Positions 47,780 to 57,097 of a DNA stretch of 64,000 bases are shown one piece after another. Under the pieces are notes generated by a model. The model did no database searches, was not told where the DNA came from, and was given only the letters and a program-made list of their open reading frames with translations. The position numbers were made by a program, and so were the translations under genes. Each line of letters opens with the position of its first letter. The stretch's first letter is position 1. Origin of the DNA: Desulfobulbus elongatus DSM 2908. Its GTDB lineage: Bacteria > Desulfobacterota > Desulfobulbia > Desulfobulbales > Desulfobulbaceae. The stretch lies in NCBI RefSeq assembly GCF_000621145.1, contig NZ_JHZB01000023.1:1-64000 (forward strand). The letters run 5' to 3'.

Positions 47780-48751
47780 ATGGAAATATTCACTGACCTC
47801 AACGAGATCACGACCCCTTTTCCGCAGGCGCACATCACCATCGGCAACTTCGACGGCGTGCATCTCGGCCACCAGAAGCTGTTCGATCAGGTGGTGGCCC
47901 GCGCCCGGCAGAACGGGGGCACCAGCGTGGCCGTCACCTTCGATCCCCATCCGCTCAAGGTGCTGAGCCCGCAGGGTATCCGGCTGATTTCGACCACTCC
48001 CCAGAAGATCGAGCTGATCGGCCGGGCCGGGATCGACGTGCTGGTGATCATTCCCTTCACCCGCGAGATGGCGATGACCACGGCGGACGAATTCGTGGAC
48101 AAGGTCCTGCTCGGCCGGCTGGGCATGCGCGATCTGGTGGTCGGCTACGATTACGCCATGGGCAAGGGCCGCCAGGGCGATACCGCCTTTCTGCAGCGGC
48201 AGGGCGAGGAAAAGGGCTTTTCGGTGATGGTGATGCCCGCCCATTACGAGCAGGGCATGCTGGTGTCCAGCAGCCGGATCAGGGAGTTGGTGGCCGCCGG
48301 CAAGATGGGGGATGTCCGCAGGCTGCTCGGCCGGTGGTATCAGATCCGCGGCGACGTGCAGTGGGGTCGCCGGCGTGGCGGCAGCCAACTCGGCTTTCCC
48401 ACCGCCAATCTGTATCTCTCCGAGGAGGATCTCTGCCCGAAGCGGGGCGTGTACGTCACCCAGGTCATCTACGACGGCAGACAGTACGGCGGCGTCTCCA
48501 ACATCGGCTACAACCCGACCTTCGGCGACACGAGCCTGGTGGCGGAAACCCATATTTTCGATTTCAACGCCGATATTTACGGCCGGCCGTTGAAGATCAA
48601 TCTCCTGCGGCATCTGCGCAGCGAGATCGCCTTCAGCGGAATAGACGCCCTGTCCCGGCAGATCCGCCGGGACATCGAGGTGGCGCGCAAGGTGCTGGCC
48701 AAGGAGCAGCAGAAAAGGCTGATCGCCTATCACCGCGAGACCGAGGCATGA
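47780..48751 (+). CDS. ribF: Bifunctional riboflavin kinase/FAD synthetase
   Basis: Converts riboflavin to FMN and then FAD. The start at 47780 (MEIFTDLNEI) follows GGAG with five bases between and gives 323 residues, a standard length. The FAD synthetase part has TIGNFDGVHLGHQKLF near 20-35 and VTFDPHPLKVL near 51; the kinase part has GGSQLGFPTANLYL near 206-219 and RGVYVTQVIYDG near 227, then GVSNIGYNPTF. It leads the rib gene set. Flavin supply matters here because Apr, Qmo, Etf and acyl-CoA dehydrogenase are all flavoproteins. Confidence 0.96.
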   Translation: MEIFTDLNEITTPFPQAHITIGNFDGVHLGHQKLFDQVVARARQNGGTSVAVTFDPHPLKVLSPQGIRLISTTPQKIELIGRAGIDVLVIIPFTREMAMTTADEFVDKVLLGRLGMRDLVVGYDYAMGKGRQGDTAFLQRQGEEKGFSVMVMPAHYEQGMLVSSSRIRELVAAGKMGDVRRLLGRWYQIRGDVQWGRRRGGSQLGFPTANLYLSEEDLCPKRGVYVTQVIYDGRQYGGVSNIGYNPTFGDTSLVAETHIFDFNADIYGRPLKINLLRHLRSEIAFSGIDALSRQIRRDIEVARKVLAKEQQKRLIAYHRETEA

Positions 48752-48870
48752 CAACCGCTCTTGCGTGCGGGCCGTTCGTGCCTATACTTGTAACAAATTT
48801 TTCGCCGGAATGGCCGGAATCTGCCGGCTCAGGTTTTGTTTTGACACGCACTATATAAAAGGTTGTCCAT

Positions 48871-49503
48871 ATGACGGAAGCACCAAAAACTGCCGATCTC
48901 GGGGCAGTGATCGACGAATTGGAAAAGGTGGTGGCCGAAAAACCGAACAATGTCATGGCCCGGCACCATCTCGGCCTGGTCTACCGGCAGGTGGGGCGGA
49001 TCGACGAGGCCATCGCCCAGTTGGAGAAGGCCATCGAGTTGGACAACCAGTCCATGGAGTCGATGATCAACCTCGGTGCCATCTTCTTCGACCGCGGCGA
49101 TACCGACCGGGCCCTGGAACTGAACCGGCAGGCCCTGGCCATCAGCCCGGACATGGCCGAGGCCCATGTCAATATCGGCCTCATCCGTCAGCACCGCGGC
49201 GAGGTCGACCAGGCCATCGAATGTTACTCCAGGGCGGTACAGATCGATCCCAAGCTGCTCACCGCCTGGATCAACCTGACCTCGGCCTACACCATGGTCG
49301 AGGAGGACGACAAGGCGGTGGACGCGGCCCGCCAGGCCGTCACGCTGGAACCCGATTCGGCGATGGCGCGCAACAATCTGGCGGTGGCGCTTTATTTCAA
49401 GGGCGCGTATCAGGAGTCCTGGAAAAACATGGACAAGGCCCGCGAACTGGGCTACAGCGTCGATTCCCGCTTTGTCGACGCCCTGAAGGCGAAGCTGTCG
49501 TAA
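48871..49503 (+). CDS. TPR-repeat protein
   Basis: Soluble 210-residue protein made of about five 34-residue tetratricopeptide repeats: MARHHLGLVYRQVGRIDEAIAQLEKAIELD near 30-59, then SMINLGAIFFDRGDTDRALELNRQALAISP, AHVNIGLIRQHRGEVDQAIECYSRAVQIDP, and two more. There is no signal peptide or enzymatic domain, so it is a scaffold for protein-protein contact. AAAAGG precedes the ATG. The three genes from here to 51258 form a compact unit placed within the riboflavin genes. Its partner is unknown. Confidence 0.88.
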   Translation: MTEAPKTADLGAVIDELEKVVAEKPNNVMARHHLGLVYRQVGRIDEAIAQLEKAIELDNQSMESMINLGAIFFDRGDTDRALELNRQALAISPDMAEAHVNIGLIRQHRGEVDQAIECYSRAVQIDPKLLTAWINLTSAYTMVEEDDKAVDAARQAVTLEPDSAMARNNLAVALYFKGAYQESWKNMDKARELGYSVDSRFVDALKAKLS

Positions 49504-49508
49504 GTATC

Positions 49509-50660
49509 ATGGGCAGCAAGGCGGAAGCGATCGTCAAACCCTGGTGTCCGTTCTGCGGCATGGACATCGGCCGGCCAACCGAGGGCATCCAGCGCAAGAT
49601 GCGCGAGTTCCCCATGGGCACCTGCGAGTGCGGCGCGGTCTATGTCAGCGACACCACCGGACACAACATCGGCGCGGCCATGGTCGAGTGTCTGGTCAGC
49701 GCCTGCAACGATCAGGGGGATCTCGCCTGGGAGCTGGTTCCCGAAGACGATTATCTGACAGGCATCATCGAGGATTACGACGAGGTCACCCATCAGGTGG
49801 TGCCCAAGCGCAACCTCGACGGCCGAGCCGTGCGCGGCGTTCTTTTTTTTGTCCGCCTGCACAAGGAGATGGCCGAACTGGTCAAGCGCTTTACGCCGGA
49901 GGCGGCGCCCCGGCCAGTCGGGCAGGCTGAAAACGACGAAACGCCGGCGGCTGGTGCGCCGGTAGTGGAGACGGCCCCTGATCCCAAGCGGGTCAGGCAG
50001 CGGGCGGACAAGCAGGCGGTCAAGGAGTTGGCCCGGCGCGGCGACATCGACGGGCTGGTGGCGCTCTATTATGACGACCGCAAGGTGCTGCGCTATCTCC
50101 AGCGGCTTTTGTACGAACCCGACACCGGCATGCGCTATCGCACCGCCTGGGTGCTGGGCCAGGTGTGCGGCCGGGTGGCCACCTGCGAGCCCGGCCCGGT
50201 GGCGGACCTCCTTCACCGGTTGTTCGAGGCCTGTTCCGATTCGGCGGCCAGTTCCTGGGGAATGGTCGAGGCCATCGGTGCGATCATCGCCGCCCGGCCC
50301 GACATTTACGGCGCCTTTACCCGGCACCTGTTCAATTTCATGGGCGATCCGGGCACCCGCGAGGCGGTGCTCTGGGGGTTGGGCGAGATTGCCGCCACCC
50401 GGCCCGATTTGATCCGCAAAATTCCCTTTTACGCCCTGTTCCCGGTGCTCAACCATGCCAATCCGGTGTTCCGGGGACTGACCCTGCGGCTACTCGGCCG
50501 CATCAGGGCCAAGGAAGCGGGGTTCCAGATCATGGGGTTGCAGCATGACGCCACCCCCATCACCATGTACGAACAGGGGCAGCCCGTCGAAACAACCGTG
50601 GCCGAGCTGTCCGTCCAGGCCACCCGGACCATTCATGAGGAAGAGCCCCATGGCGAGTGA
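49509..50660 (+). CDS. Zinc-ribbon plus HEAT-repeat protein
   Basis: The N-terminal part of this 383-residue protein has CPFCGMDIG and TCECGAVYVS (residues about 13-43), a likely zinc site, and then an alpha/beta stretch to about 130. After a Pro/Ala-rich linker, residues about 165-350 are helical HEAT-like repeats (RYRTAWVLGQVCG, SWGMVEAIGAIIAARPD, REAVLWGLGEIAATRPDL, VFRGLTLRLLGRIRAKE). It resembles the DVU0298-type HEAT proteins of sulfate reducers, but I cannot verify that. Five bases separate it from the upstream TPR gene, and it overlaps the next by 11 bases. Confidence 0.75.
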   Translation: MGSKAEAIVKPWCPFCGMDIGRPTEGIQRKMREFPMGTCECGAVYVSDTTGHNIGAAMVECLVSACNDQGDLAWELVPEDDYLTGIIEDYDEVTHQVVPKRNLDGRAVRGVLFFVRLHKEMAELVKRFTPEAAPRPVGQAENDETPAAGAPVVETAPDPKRVRQRADKQAVKELARRGDIDGLVALYYDDRKVLRYLQRLLYEPDTGMRYRTAWVLGQVCGRVATCEPGPVADLLHRLFEACSDSAASSWGMVEAIGAIIAARPDIYGAFTRHLFNFMGDPGTREAVLWGLGEIAATRPDLIRKIPFYALFPVLNHANPVFRGLTLRLLGRIRAKEAGFQIMGLQHDATPITMYEQGQPVETTVAELSVQATRTIHEEEPHGE

Positions 50661-51258
50661 GTTTATCCAGCCGTTGCAGAACATCGGCCCCGTGGCCAAG
50701 GAAACGGGCGGCGCGCAAGAGGAAGAGGACCAGGCCAAAAAGGATTACCGCGAAGGCCGCAAGTTGTACGGGGACGGCGAATATGCCCAGGCGGCCATCG
50801 CCTTCCACAATGCCCTGCGGGGATTCGAGGAGCAGAACAACCAGGCCGGGGTGGCCAACGCCTCCGACCGGCTGGGCGACGCCTGCCTGGCCCGCGGCGA
50901 GTACGCCATGGCCATTGCCAACTATCAGCGGGCGCACGCCATCTGCGAAAAGGAAGACGACAGTTTTTCCGTGCTGGCGCTGAACAAGAAGATGGCCGCC
51001 GCCTACCGCAAGCTGGGCGATCAGGCCAAGGCCCTGGAGTTGCTCTACGATATATTGGAGCATTATCGCCTGACCAACAATCCCAAGGGAGCGGTCGAGG
51101 TATTGATCGTGATCGGCGAGACCTATCTCGAACAGGGGGAACGGCTGAAGGCGGCCGATGCCTACCGCTCGGTGGCCGGCATCCATGGCCACTTCAGACA
51201 TGCGCGCCTGGCCGAGGAGTTCAACCGGCGGGCCGCTGATCTGGAGCAAGGGGAATAG
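50650..51258 (+). CDS. TPR-repeat protein
   Basis: A 202-residue soluble protein starting within the end of the preceding gene (11-base overlap). Four TPR-like units are visible from about residue 30: AKKDYREGRKLYGDGEYAQAAIAFHNALRGFEE, ANASDRLGDACLARGEYAMAIANYQRAHAICE, VLALNKKMAAAYRKLGDQAKALELLYDILEHYR, VEVLIVIGETYLEQGERLKAADAYRSVA. It has no signal. Its stop is directly followed by ATG of ribE, so it is in the same operon. Function unknown; probably works with the HEAT and TPR proteins upstream. Confidence 0.85.
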   Translation: MASEFIQPLQNIGPVAKETGGAQEEEDQAKKDYREGRKLYGDGEYAQAAIAFHNALRGFEEQNNQAGVANASDRLGDACLARGEYAMAIANYQRAHAICEKEDDSFSVLALNKKMAAAYRKLGDQAKALELLYDILEHYRLTNNPKGAVEVLIVIGETYLEQGERLKAADAYRSVAGIHGHFRHARLAEEFNRRAADLEQGE

Positions 51259-51915
51259 ATGTTCACCGGGATCATCCAGGGGCTGGGCACGCTCTTTGAG
51301 AAGCGGCCGTCCGGCGGTGGCATGATCTTCGGTCTGGAAGCCGGCTTCGACCTCACCGACCCGGAGGAGGGCGAGTCGATCGCGGTCAACGGCGCCTGTC
51401 TGACGGCCCGGAACATCAAGGGCAACCGGTTCTATGTCGACGTCTCGCCGGAGAGTCTGGCCCGGACCGGATTGGGCCGGTTGCAGACCGGTGCCAGAGT
51501 CAATCTGGAGCGGGCCCTGCGGCTCTGCGACCGGCTGGGCGGCCATCTGGTCAGCGGCCATGTCGATGCCCAGGGCCAGCTCCGCCAGCGGCGGCCAGCG
51601 GGAGATTTCACCCTGTTCACCTTTTCCCTGGAACCGGGATTGACCAGGTATGTGATTGAAAAAGGGTCGATCACCATCAACGGCGTCAGTCTGACCGTGA
51701 ACAGCTGCGACCGCGACCGGTTTTCGGTGTCCATCATCCCCCATACCCTGGCGGTGACCACTTTAGGGGCACTCAGGGAAGGGGATTGGGTCAACATCGA
51801 GGTGGACATGATCGGCAAGTATGTGGAAAAGCTGCTGGCTGAGCAATCCGCGGGGGGCGGGAACCAGTCCCGCATCAACCCCGCCTTTCTCGCCGAGCAC
51901 GGTTTTTTGAAATAG
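51259..51915 (+). CDS. ribE: Riboflavin synthase, alpha subunit
   Basis: Dismutates two lumazine molecules to riboflavin. The 218-residue protein has the canonical MFTGIIQGLG start and two lumazine-binding domains: first VNGACLTARNI near 33-43 with GGHLVSGHVDAQG near 94-106, then the second with INGVSLTVNSCD near 138. It starts with no gap after the TPR gene. It is followed after 92 bases by ribBA. No FMN riboswitch was found upstream. Confidence 0.96.
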   Translation: MFTGIIQGLGTLFEKRPSGGGMIFGLEAGFDLTDPEEGESIAVNGACLTARNIKGNRFYVDVSPESLARTGLGRLQTGARVNLERALRLCDRLGGHLVSGHVDAQGQLRQRRPAGDFTLFTFSLEPGLTRYVIEKGSITINGVSLTVNSCDRDRFSVSIIPHTLAVTTLGALREGDWVNIEVDMIGKYVEKLLAEQSAGGGNQSRINPAFLAEHGFLK

Positions 51916-52007
51916 CTCCGGGTGCCGGGCAAGGCATTGCCGGGGCGCGAATGGTTGGTATGTTGCATGGGGAACGGGCGACGCCCTTTTTCTGAAAGAG
52001 GCATGGT

Positions 52008-53252
52008 ATGGCTGTCAGTTCGATTGAGGAAGTTGTAGAGGACATCAGGGCCGGGAAGATGGTCATCCTGGTGGACGACGAGGACCGGGAAAACGAGGGC
52101 GATTTGTGCATGGCGGCCGAGTTGGTGACGCCCGAGGCCATCAATTTCATGGCGACCCATGGCCGTGGCCTGATCTGCCTGGCTCTGAGCCCGGACATTG
52201 TCGAACAGTTGGGGCTGCCGATGATGGTGCCCAACAACCAGTCGCCCTTCGGCACCGGGTTCACCATCAGCATCGAGGCCCGTACCGGTGTGAGCACCGG
52301 CATCTCGGCGGCGGATCGGGCGCGGACCATCGAGGCGGCCGTCCATCCCAAGGCCACGCCCCGCGACATCATCAGCCCCGGCCATATCTTTCCCCTGCGC
52401 GCCCGCGGCGGCGGCGTCCTGGTCCGGACCGGCCAGACCGAAGGATCGGTCGATTTGGCCCGGATCGCCGGTTTGCGCACCGCCGGCATCATCTGCGAGA
52501 TCATGAAGGAAGACGGGACCATGGCCCGGATGCCCGATCTGGAGATATTCGCCGAGCAGCACGGGCTCAAGATCGCCACGATCGCCGATCTGGTCGCCTA
52601 CCGGTTGCGCAAGGACGTCCTGGTCCGACGCGCCGCCGAGGCCCGGCTGCCCACTTTCCACGCCGGCGAATTCCGCCTGATCGCCTATCAGAACGATGTC
52701 GACCGGCAGGAGCACGTGGCCCTGATCAAAGGCGAAATCAACCCGGACGAGCCGGTGATGGTGCGGGTGCATTCCGAATGCCTGACCGGCGATGTCTTCG
52801 GCTCCGCCCGCTGCGACTGCGGCTCCCAACTGCACGCCGCCATGCGCATGGTCGAGCAGGAAGGCAAGGGCGTGGTGCTGTACATGCGCCAGGAGGGCCG
52901 GGGCATCGGCCTGATCAACAAACTGAAGGCCTACAAGCTGCAGGACAGCGACGGTCTGGACACGGTCGAGGCCAACATCCGCCTCGGGTTCAAGCCCGAC
53001 CTGCGCGATTACGGCATCGGCGCCCAGATTCTCCGTGATCTCGGCGTGCGGAAGATGCGGCTTTTGACCAACAATCCGAAAAAGATCATCGGACTGGAAG
53101 GCTACGGTCTCGAAGTGGTCGATCGACTGCCCATCGAGATCCCCGGCGAGGACGAGAACAAGGACTATCTCCGCACCAAGCGCGACAAGATGGGCCACCT
53201 CCTGGAGCTGTACGGCGACATGCCGATGGGCTGCGTCACCAGGGATCCGTGA
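52008..53252 (+). CDS. ribBA: Bifunctional DHBP synthase / GTP cyclohydrolase II
   Basis: Supplies both early riboflavin precursors. The N-terminal RibB domain (about 1-205) has VILVDDEDRENEGDLCMAAE near 23-42 and HTEGSVDLARIAGL-like TGQTEGSVDLARIAGL near 144. The RibA domain has the zinc motif SECLTGDVFGSARCDCGSQL near 260-279 and RQEGRGIGLINKLKAYKLQD near 300-319. The length of 414 is standard. GAGG precedes the start. Next is ribH after 23 bases. Confidence 0.97.
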   Translation: MAVSSIEEVVEDIRAGKMVILVDDEDRENEGDLCMAAELVTPEAINFMATHGRGLICLALSPDIVEQLGLPMMVPNNQSPFGTGFTISIEARTGVSTGISAADRARTIEAAVHPKATPRDIISPGHIFPLRARGGGVLVRTGQTEGSVDLARIAGLRTAGIICEIMKEDGTMARMPDLEIFAEQHGLKIATIADLVAYRLRKDVLVRRAAEARLPTFHAGEFRLIAYQNDVDRQEHVALIKGEINPDEPVMVRVHSECLTGDVFGSARCDCGSQLHAAMRMVEQEGKGVVLYMRQEGRGIGLINKLKAYKLQDSDGLDTVEANIRLGFKPDLRDYGIGAQILRDLGVRKMRLLTNNPKKIIGLEGYGLEVVDRLPIEIPGEDENKDYLRTKRDKMGHLLELYGDMPMGCVTRDP

Positions 53253-53275
53253 TCTCTAATTAATAAGGAACGAAC

Positions 53276-53743
53276 ATGGCACATTATCTGGAAGGACATC
53301 TGCAGGGGGCGGGACGGAAAATCGGCATCGTGGTGGCCCGCTTCAACTCCTTTATTTCGGAAAAACTGCTGGAAGGGGCGATCGACAGTCTGGTGCGTTC
53401 CGGCGTGAACAGCGACGACATCGTGGTGGCCCGGGTTCCCGGCGCCTTCGAGATCCCGCTGGTGGCCCAGAAAATGGCCCGCTCGGGCACATACCATGCG
53501 GTGCTTTGTCTGGGAGCGGTGATTCGCGGCGCCACCCCACATTTCGACTATGTGGCCGGCGAGGTCGCCAAGGGCACGGCCCAGGTAATGCTCGACACCG
53601 GCGTGCCGATCCTGTTCGGCGTGCTGACCACCGAGACCATTGAGCAGGCCATCGAGCGGGCCGGCACCAAGGCCGGCAACAAGGGCTCGGATGTGGCCAT
53701 CGCCGCCCTGGAGATGATCAATCTGCTCGATGCGGTGGGCTGA
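53276..53743 (+). CDS. ribH: 6,7-dimethyl-8-ribityllumazine synthase
   Basis: Joins the products of RibA/D and RibB to lumazine. The 155-residue protein has [20 protein letters not shown] near 16-35, [18 protein letters not shown] near 53-70, [23 protein letters not shown] near 79-101 with the catalytic His, and [24 protein letters not shown] near 113-136. AAGGAACGAAC precedes the ATG. It is followed by nusB, a common arrangement. Confidence 0.97.
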   Translation: MAHYLEGHLQGAGRKIGIVVARFNSFISEKLLEGAIDSLVRSGVNSDDIVVARVPGAFEIPLVAQKMARSGTYHAVLCLGAVIRGATPHFDYVAGEVAKGTAQVMLDTGVPILFGVLTTETIEQAIERAGTKAGNKGSDVAIAALEMINLLDAVG

Positions 53744-53808
53744 TCGCATGCGGCGGACCGGTCCGTCGTTTTCCTCATTGAATTTTTCTCTTCTCTCGGC
53801 TTGGCGGT

Positions 53809-54231
53809 ATGGGATTACGGCGTAAATCTCGGGAATTGGCCCTGCAATTCCTCTTCAGCCACGATTTTCAGGAGCGTGCAGGCGCTCCCGATTTGGTGAC
53901 GCGGGACTGGGAGCGCTTCTGCCAGAGTTTCGAGGCCGGGCAAAAAGCCATGCCCTACGGCCGCAGTCTGGTCGAGGGGATCTGCCGCCATCTTGGCGAG
54001 ATCGATGCCCTGCTGGCCGGACACTCCCACAATTGGCGACTGGAACGGATGTCCTCGGTCGACCGGAACATTCTTCGCGTCGCCGTGTTCGAGTTGCGGT
54101 ATGGCGACGATGTTCCCGCCCAGGTGGCGATCAACGAAGCGCTGGAGATCGCCAAACGGTACTCCATCGACGAGTCGGTGGCCTTCATCAACGGCATTCT
54201 CGACGCCATTCAAGTCGCTGGTTCAAACTGA
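53809..54231 (+). CDS. nusB: Transcription antitermination factor NusB
   Basis: RNA-binding protein for rRNA antitermination together with NusE. The 140-residue all-helical protein begins MGLRRKSRELALQFLFSHDF with the Arg-rich RNA-binding end, and has the conserved SSVDRNILRVAVFELRYGDDVPAQVAINEALEIAK core near 82-116 and VAFINGILDAI near 124. It follows ribH by 65 bases, as in many bacteria. The ribosome-binding site is weak (GGCGGT). Confidence 0.95.
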   Translation: MGLRRKSRELALQFLFSHDFQERAGAPDLVTRDWERFCQSFEAGQKAMPYGRSLVEGICRHLGEIDALLAGHSHNWRLERMSSVDRNILRVAVFELRYGDDVPAQVAINEALEIAKRYSIDESVAFINGILDAIQVAGSN

Positions 54232-54548
54232 CTGTACGATCATCTCCCCGGTCAAACCTGCCCGCCGTCCGCAGGGCGGGCTCGTTGTGCCGGCTCATTG
54301 TCTCCGTCTGTCCCGGATCGGGAAAGGCCACGCATGCTCCCGGAGGTGCCCCGGCACCCGGCACCCGGCACCCGGCATCCGAGGCGCTTTTTGCTCTTTT
54401 GGGGAAAATGAGGTAAGAATGCCGCGAGTCGCGGCGTGGCGCTGATGCGTTCCGCGTCCCGACGCGGCGGCAGAGAGGTGCTCCTCGGGGGCATATGGAT
54501 GAACCGCGGCCGCGAGGGCGGTCGGGATGGCCTGGGTGACCGGACGTC
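54232..54548. other. 317-base gap with short tandem repeats, no gene seen
   Basis: The gap lies between nusB and ftsK. It contains the 7-base tandem repeat at 54351-54378. Open frames here have no similarity that I recognise. Confidence 0.55.
54351..54378. repeat. Tandem 7-base repeat, four units
   Basis: CCGGCAC occurs three times in tandem, followed by CCGGCAT (54351-54357, 54358-54364, 54365-54371, 54372-54378). Such a heptamer array can change copy number by slippage. Confidence 0.8.
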
Positions 54549-56696
54549 ATGGCGCAACAGCACGACAGGAAAGAAGGAGGAAGGCAACAGGAGGTGCTGG
54601 CGTTGCTGCTCCTGTTCCTGGCCCTGTTTTTTCTCATCGCCCTCGGCAGCTATCTTTTCCCTCTCCTCGGCCCGGAACCGGCGCGGCAGGCGCCGTCCGC
54701 CAACTGGTGCGGCACCATCGGCTTCTATGCGGCCCATTATCTTTTCTCCTTTCTCGGCCTGATCGGCTTTTTCCCGATCATGCTCCTGGGGTATGCCGTG
54801 GGAGCGACCCTGCTGGCCCGCACGGTCACGGACCGATTGCCTGCCATCGTTGTCGGCATATCCGGGATCATGCTCAGTTCCTCCGGTTTGTTCGGGGCCA
54901 TGGATCAATTGGTAGTTCCCGCCGCCTTCATCGTCCCGGGCGGCTATCTCGGCGCTCTGGTCTGGCGTCTGCTCAGCGGCGCCATCGGCAGTGCCGGCAC
55001 GATGCTGGTCCTGCTGCTGCTGTTGCTGCTGTCGCTGATGGCGGCGGTCCGTTTTTCCCCTCTGGGACTGCTGCGCCGCCGGGATCGCGTTGTCCCGCCG
55101 CCTGCGGAACCCGCCGAGCCCCGGAATCCTCCGATCACAATGCAGAAGCCACGGGACCAGGAGCCTCAGGATGATGATGCCGCCCCGACGCAGGACGAAT
55201 CCCAGCCCCAGGTCCACAATTCTCGTAAGATCGATGCGCCGCCACCGATCAGGGAGCGAAAGCGCGGTCCGAAGCCAGCCAGGAAAGGGCAGTACCGGCT
55301 GCCGCCGCTGTCCCTGCTGGATCGGTATGCGGAAGAGGACGTCGAGCTGAGCCGCGAGCACTACTACGAGGTGAGCGCCACCTTGACGGCCAAGCTCCAG
55401 GATTTCGGCGTTCAGGGGACAGTGGCCGGGATCTCGCCCGGACCGGTGGTGACGACGTATGAATTCTCGCCGGCGCCGGGGGTGAAAATCAACCGGATCG
55501 TGACCTTGGCCGATGATCTGGCCATGGTGCTCCGCGTCGACCGGGTGCGGATTGTCGGTTCCATCCCCGGCAAGGCGGCCATCGGCATCGAAATACCGAA
55601 TCCGGTCCGCAAGACGGTCTTTCTGCGGGATATCCTCACCACCCCCGAGTATCAGGAGGCGCCATCGTTCCTGACTTTGGCCCTCGGTTTCGACGTCATC
55701 GGTCAGCCGGTGGTCGCCAACCTGGCCCGCATGCCGCATCTGCTCATCGCCGGTGCCACCGGTGCGGGCAAATCGGTGGCGATCAATGCCTTCATCGCTT
55801 CGATCCTGTTCAGGGCGACGCCGCAGGAGGTTCGCCTGCTCATGATCGACCCCAAACGGATCGAACTGTCGGTTTACGATGACATTCCCCATCTGCTCCA
55901 TCCCGTGGTGGTGGAGGCGAAAATGGCCTCGCGGGCCCTGCAGTGGGCGGTTCGGGAAATGGAACGCCGCTACCGCCTGCTGGAGGAGAGGCGGGTCAAA
56001 TCCTTTGCCTCGTACAACCAGGTGGCCGAGGAGAAACTCCCCTCCATCGTGATCATTGTCGACGAGCTGGCCGACCTGATGATGGTGGCCTCCAAGGACG
56101 TCGAGACCTCGATAGCCCGTCTGGCCCAGATGGCGCGTGCGGCGGGCATGCACATCATCCTGGCCACGCAGCGGCCTTCGGTCGATGTCCTCACCGGCCT
56201 GATCAAGGCCAACTTTCCCACCCGCATTTCTTTCAAGGTCTCGTCGAAGGTCGACTCCCGAACCATCCTCGACGGCTCCGGCGCCGAACATCTGCTCGGC
56301 ATGGGCGACATGCTGTTTCTGCCTCCCGGCGCGGCCAAGCTGCAGCGCATCCACGGCGCCTTCATCTCCGAGCAGGAGACGGACCGGCTGGTCGCCTATC
56401 TCAAAACCCAGGGCCTCGCCGACTATGATGAATCGGTGTTGCAGGGGATCGAGGAGACTGCGGAGAGCGTCGATGGGGAGGGTGAAGAGTATGACGAGAA
56501 ATATGATGAGGCCGTCGCCGTGGTCACCGAGACCGGCCAGGCTTCGATATCCATGGTCCAGCGGCGCTTGCGGGTCGGGTACAACCGCGCCGCGCGCATG
56601 ATCGAGATCATGGAGAAAGAGGGTATCGTCGGGCCGGCCGACGGTTCGCGGCCGCGCGAGGTCCTGGTTCGCTCGACCTATTCTGAAATCGACTGA
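54549..56696 (+). CDS. ftsK: DNA translocase FtsK
   Basis: Septal DNA pump that clears and aligns chromosome termini for XerCD. The 715-residue protein is a compact form. Four membrane helices occupy about 17-180, followed by a short Pro/Arg-rich linker (about 180-240). The motor domain has the Walker A GATGAGKSVAIN near 399-410, Walker B VIIVDELADLMMV near 499, and HIILATQRPSVDVLTGLIKANFP near 537. The C-terminal gamma winged helix (ISMVQRRLRVGYNRAARMIE near 660) reads KOPS. The start has GGTGA upstream. It may be read with nusB or alone. Confidence 0.96.
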   Translation: MAQQHDRKEGGRQQEVLALLLLFLALFFLIALGSYLFPLLGPEPARQAPSANWCGTIGFYAAHYLFSFLGLIGFFPIMLLGYAVGATLLARTVTDRLPAIVVGISGIMLSSSGLFGAMDQLVVPAAFIVPGGYLGALVWRLLSGAIGSAGTMLVLLLLLLLSLMAAVRFSPLGLLRRRDRVVPPPAEPAEPRNPPITMQKPRDQEPQDDDAAPTQDESQPQVHNSRKIDAPPPIRERKRGPKPARKGQYRLPPLSLLDRYAEEDVELSREHYYEVSATLTAKLQDFGVQGTVAGISPGPVVTTYEFSPAPGVKINRIVTLADDLAMVLRVDRVRIVGSIPGKAAIGIEIPNPVRKTVFLRDILTTPEYQEAPSFLTLALGFDVIGQPVVANLARMPHLLIAGATGAGKSVAINAFIASILFRATPQEVRLLMIDPKRIELSVYDDIPHLLHPVVVEAKMASRALQWAVREMERRYRLLEERRVKSFASYNQVAEEKLPSIVIIVDELADLMMVASKDVETSIARLAQMARAAGMHIILATQRPSVDVLTGLIKANFPTRISFKVSSKVDSRTILDGSGAEHLLGMGDMLFLPPGAAKLQRIHGAFISEQETDRLVAYLKTQGLADYDESVLQGIEETAESVDGEGEEYDEKYDEAVAVVTETGQASISMVQRRLRVGYNRAARMIEIMEKEGIVGPADGSRPREVLVRSTYSEID

Positions 56697-57097
56697 CCCC
56701 CTGCCGGAGCGGATTCGACCGGCTGCCGATTGCCCGGCGAATCGACGTCGGGTGCCGGATAAAAATTCGTCATGGCGGACCGGCCCGCAGCATATATCCA
56801 TATTTCTGATGCTTTCGTTAAGTTTTGCTGTTCAGCCCTGTTTTGACGATTTTTCTTGACATCGAGATGGCAACAAATTAAAAGTGTCACAGGCTGGAAA
56901 TGAGTGGCTGTTCATTTTTTCACCATGGAAAATTGTTTGAAAATGCGTGTAAAATGAAAGGGCTGCGCACCTGGCTGTGGTGGAAAACGGATGGCCTCGC
57001 ACCATGCGTATGTGTTTCTTTTGAAGAGAGAAGTCAGAGGTTGATGGTGGCCCAGATCGGGCGCCATAATGGAAAATCCAAGTGAGGAGGTAGTTTA
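56697..57097. other. 401-base aprBA leader region
   Basis: No gene is supported. It is AT-rich in its second half, contains the promoter candidate at 56856-56884, and would give a leader of about 200 bases before aprB. Confidence 0.6.
56856..56884 (+). promoter_or_regulatory. Probable sigma-70 promoter for aprBA
   Basis: A perfect TTGACA and TAAAAA are separated by 17 bases in the AT-rich leader, some 200 bases upstream of aprB. The exact start site cannot be fixed by eye. Confidence 0.45.

Noticed and set aside
51916-52007. FMN riboswitch before ribBA or ribE
   Set aside because: I looked for the conserved RFN stems and did not see them; only a short GGGC/GCCC stem is present.
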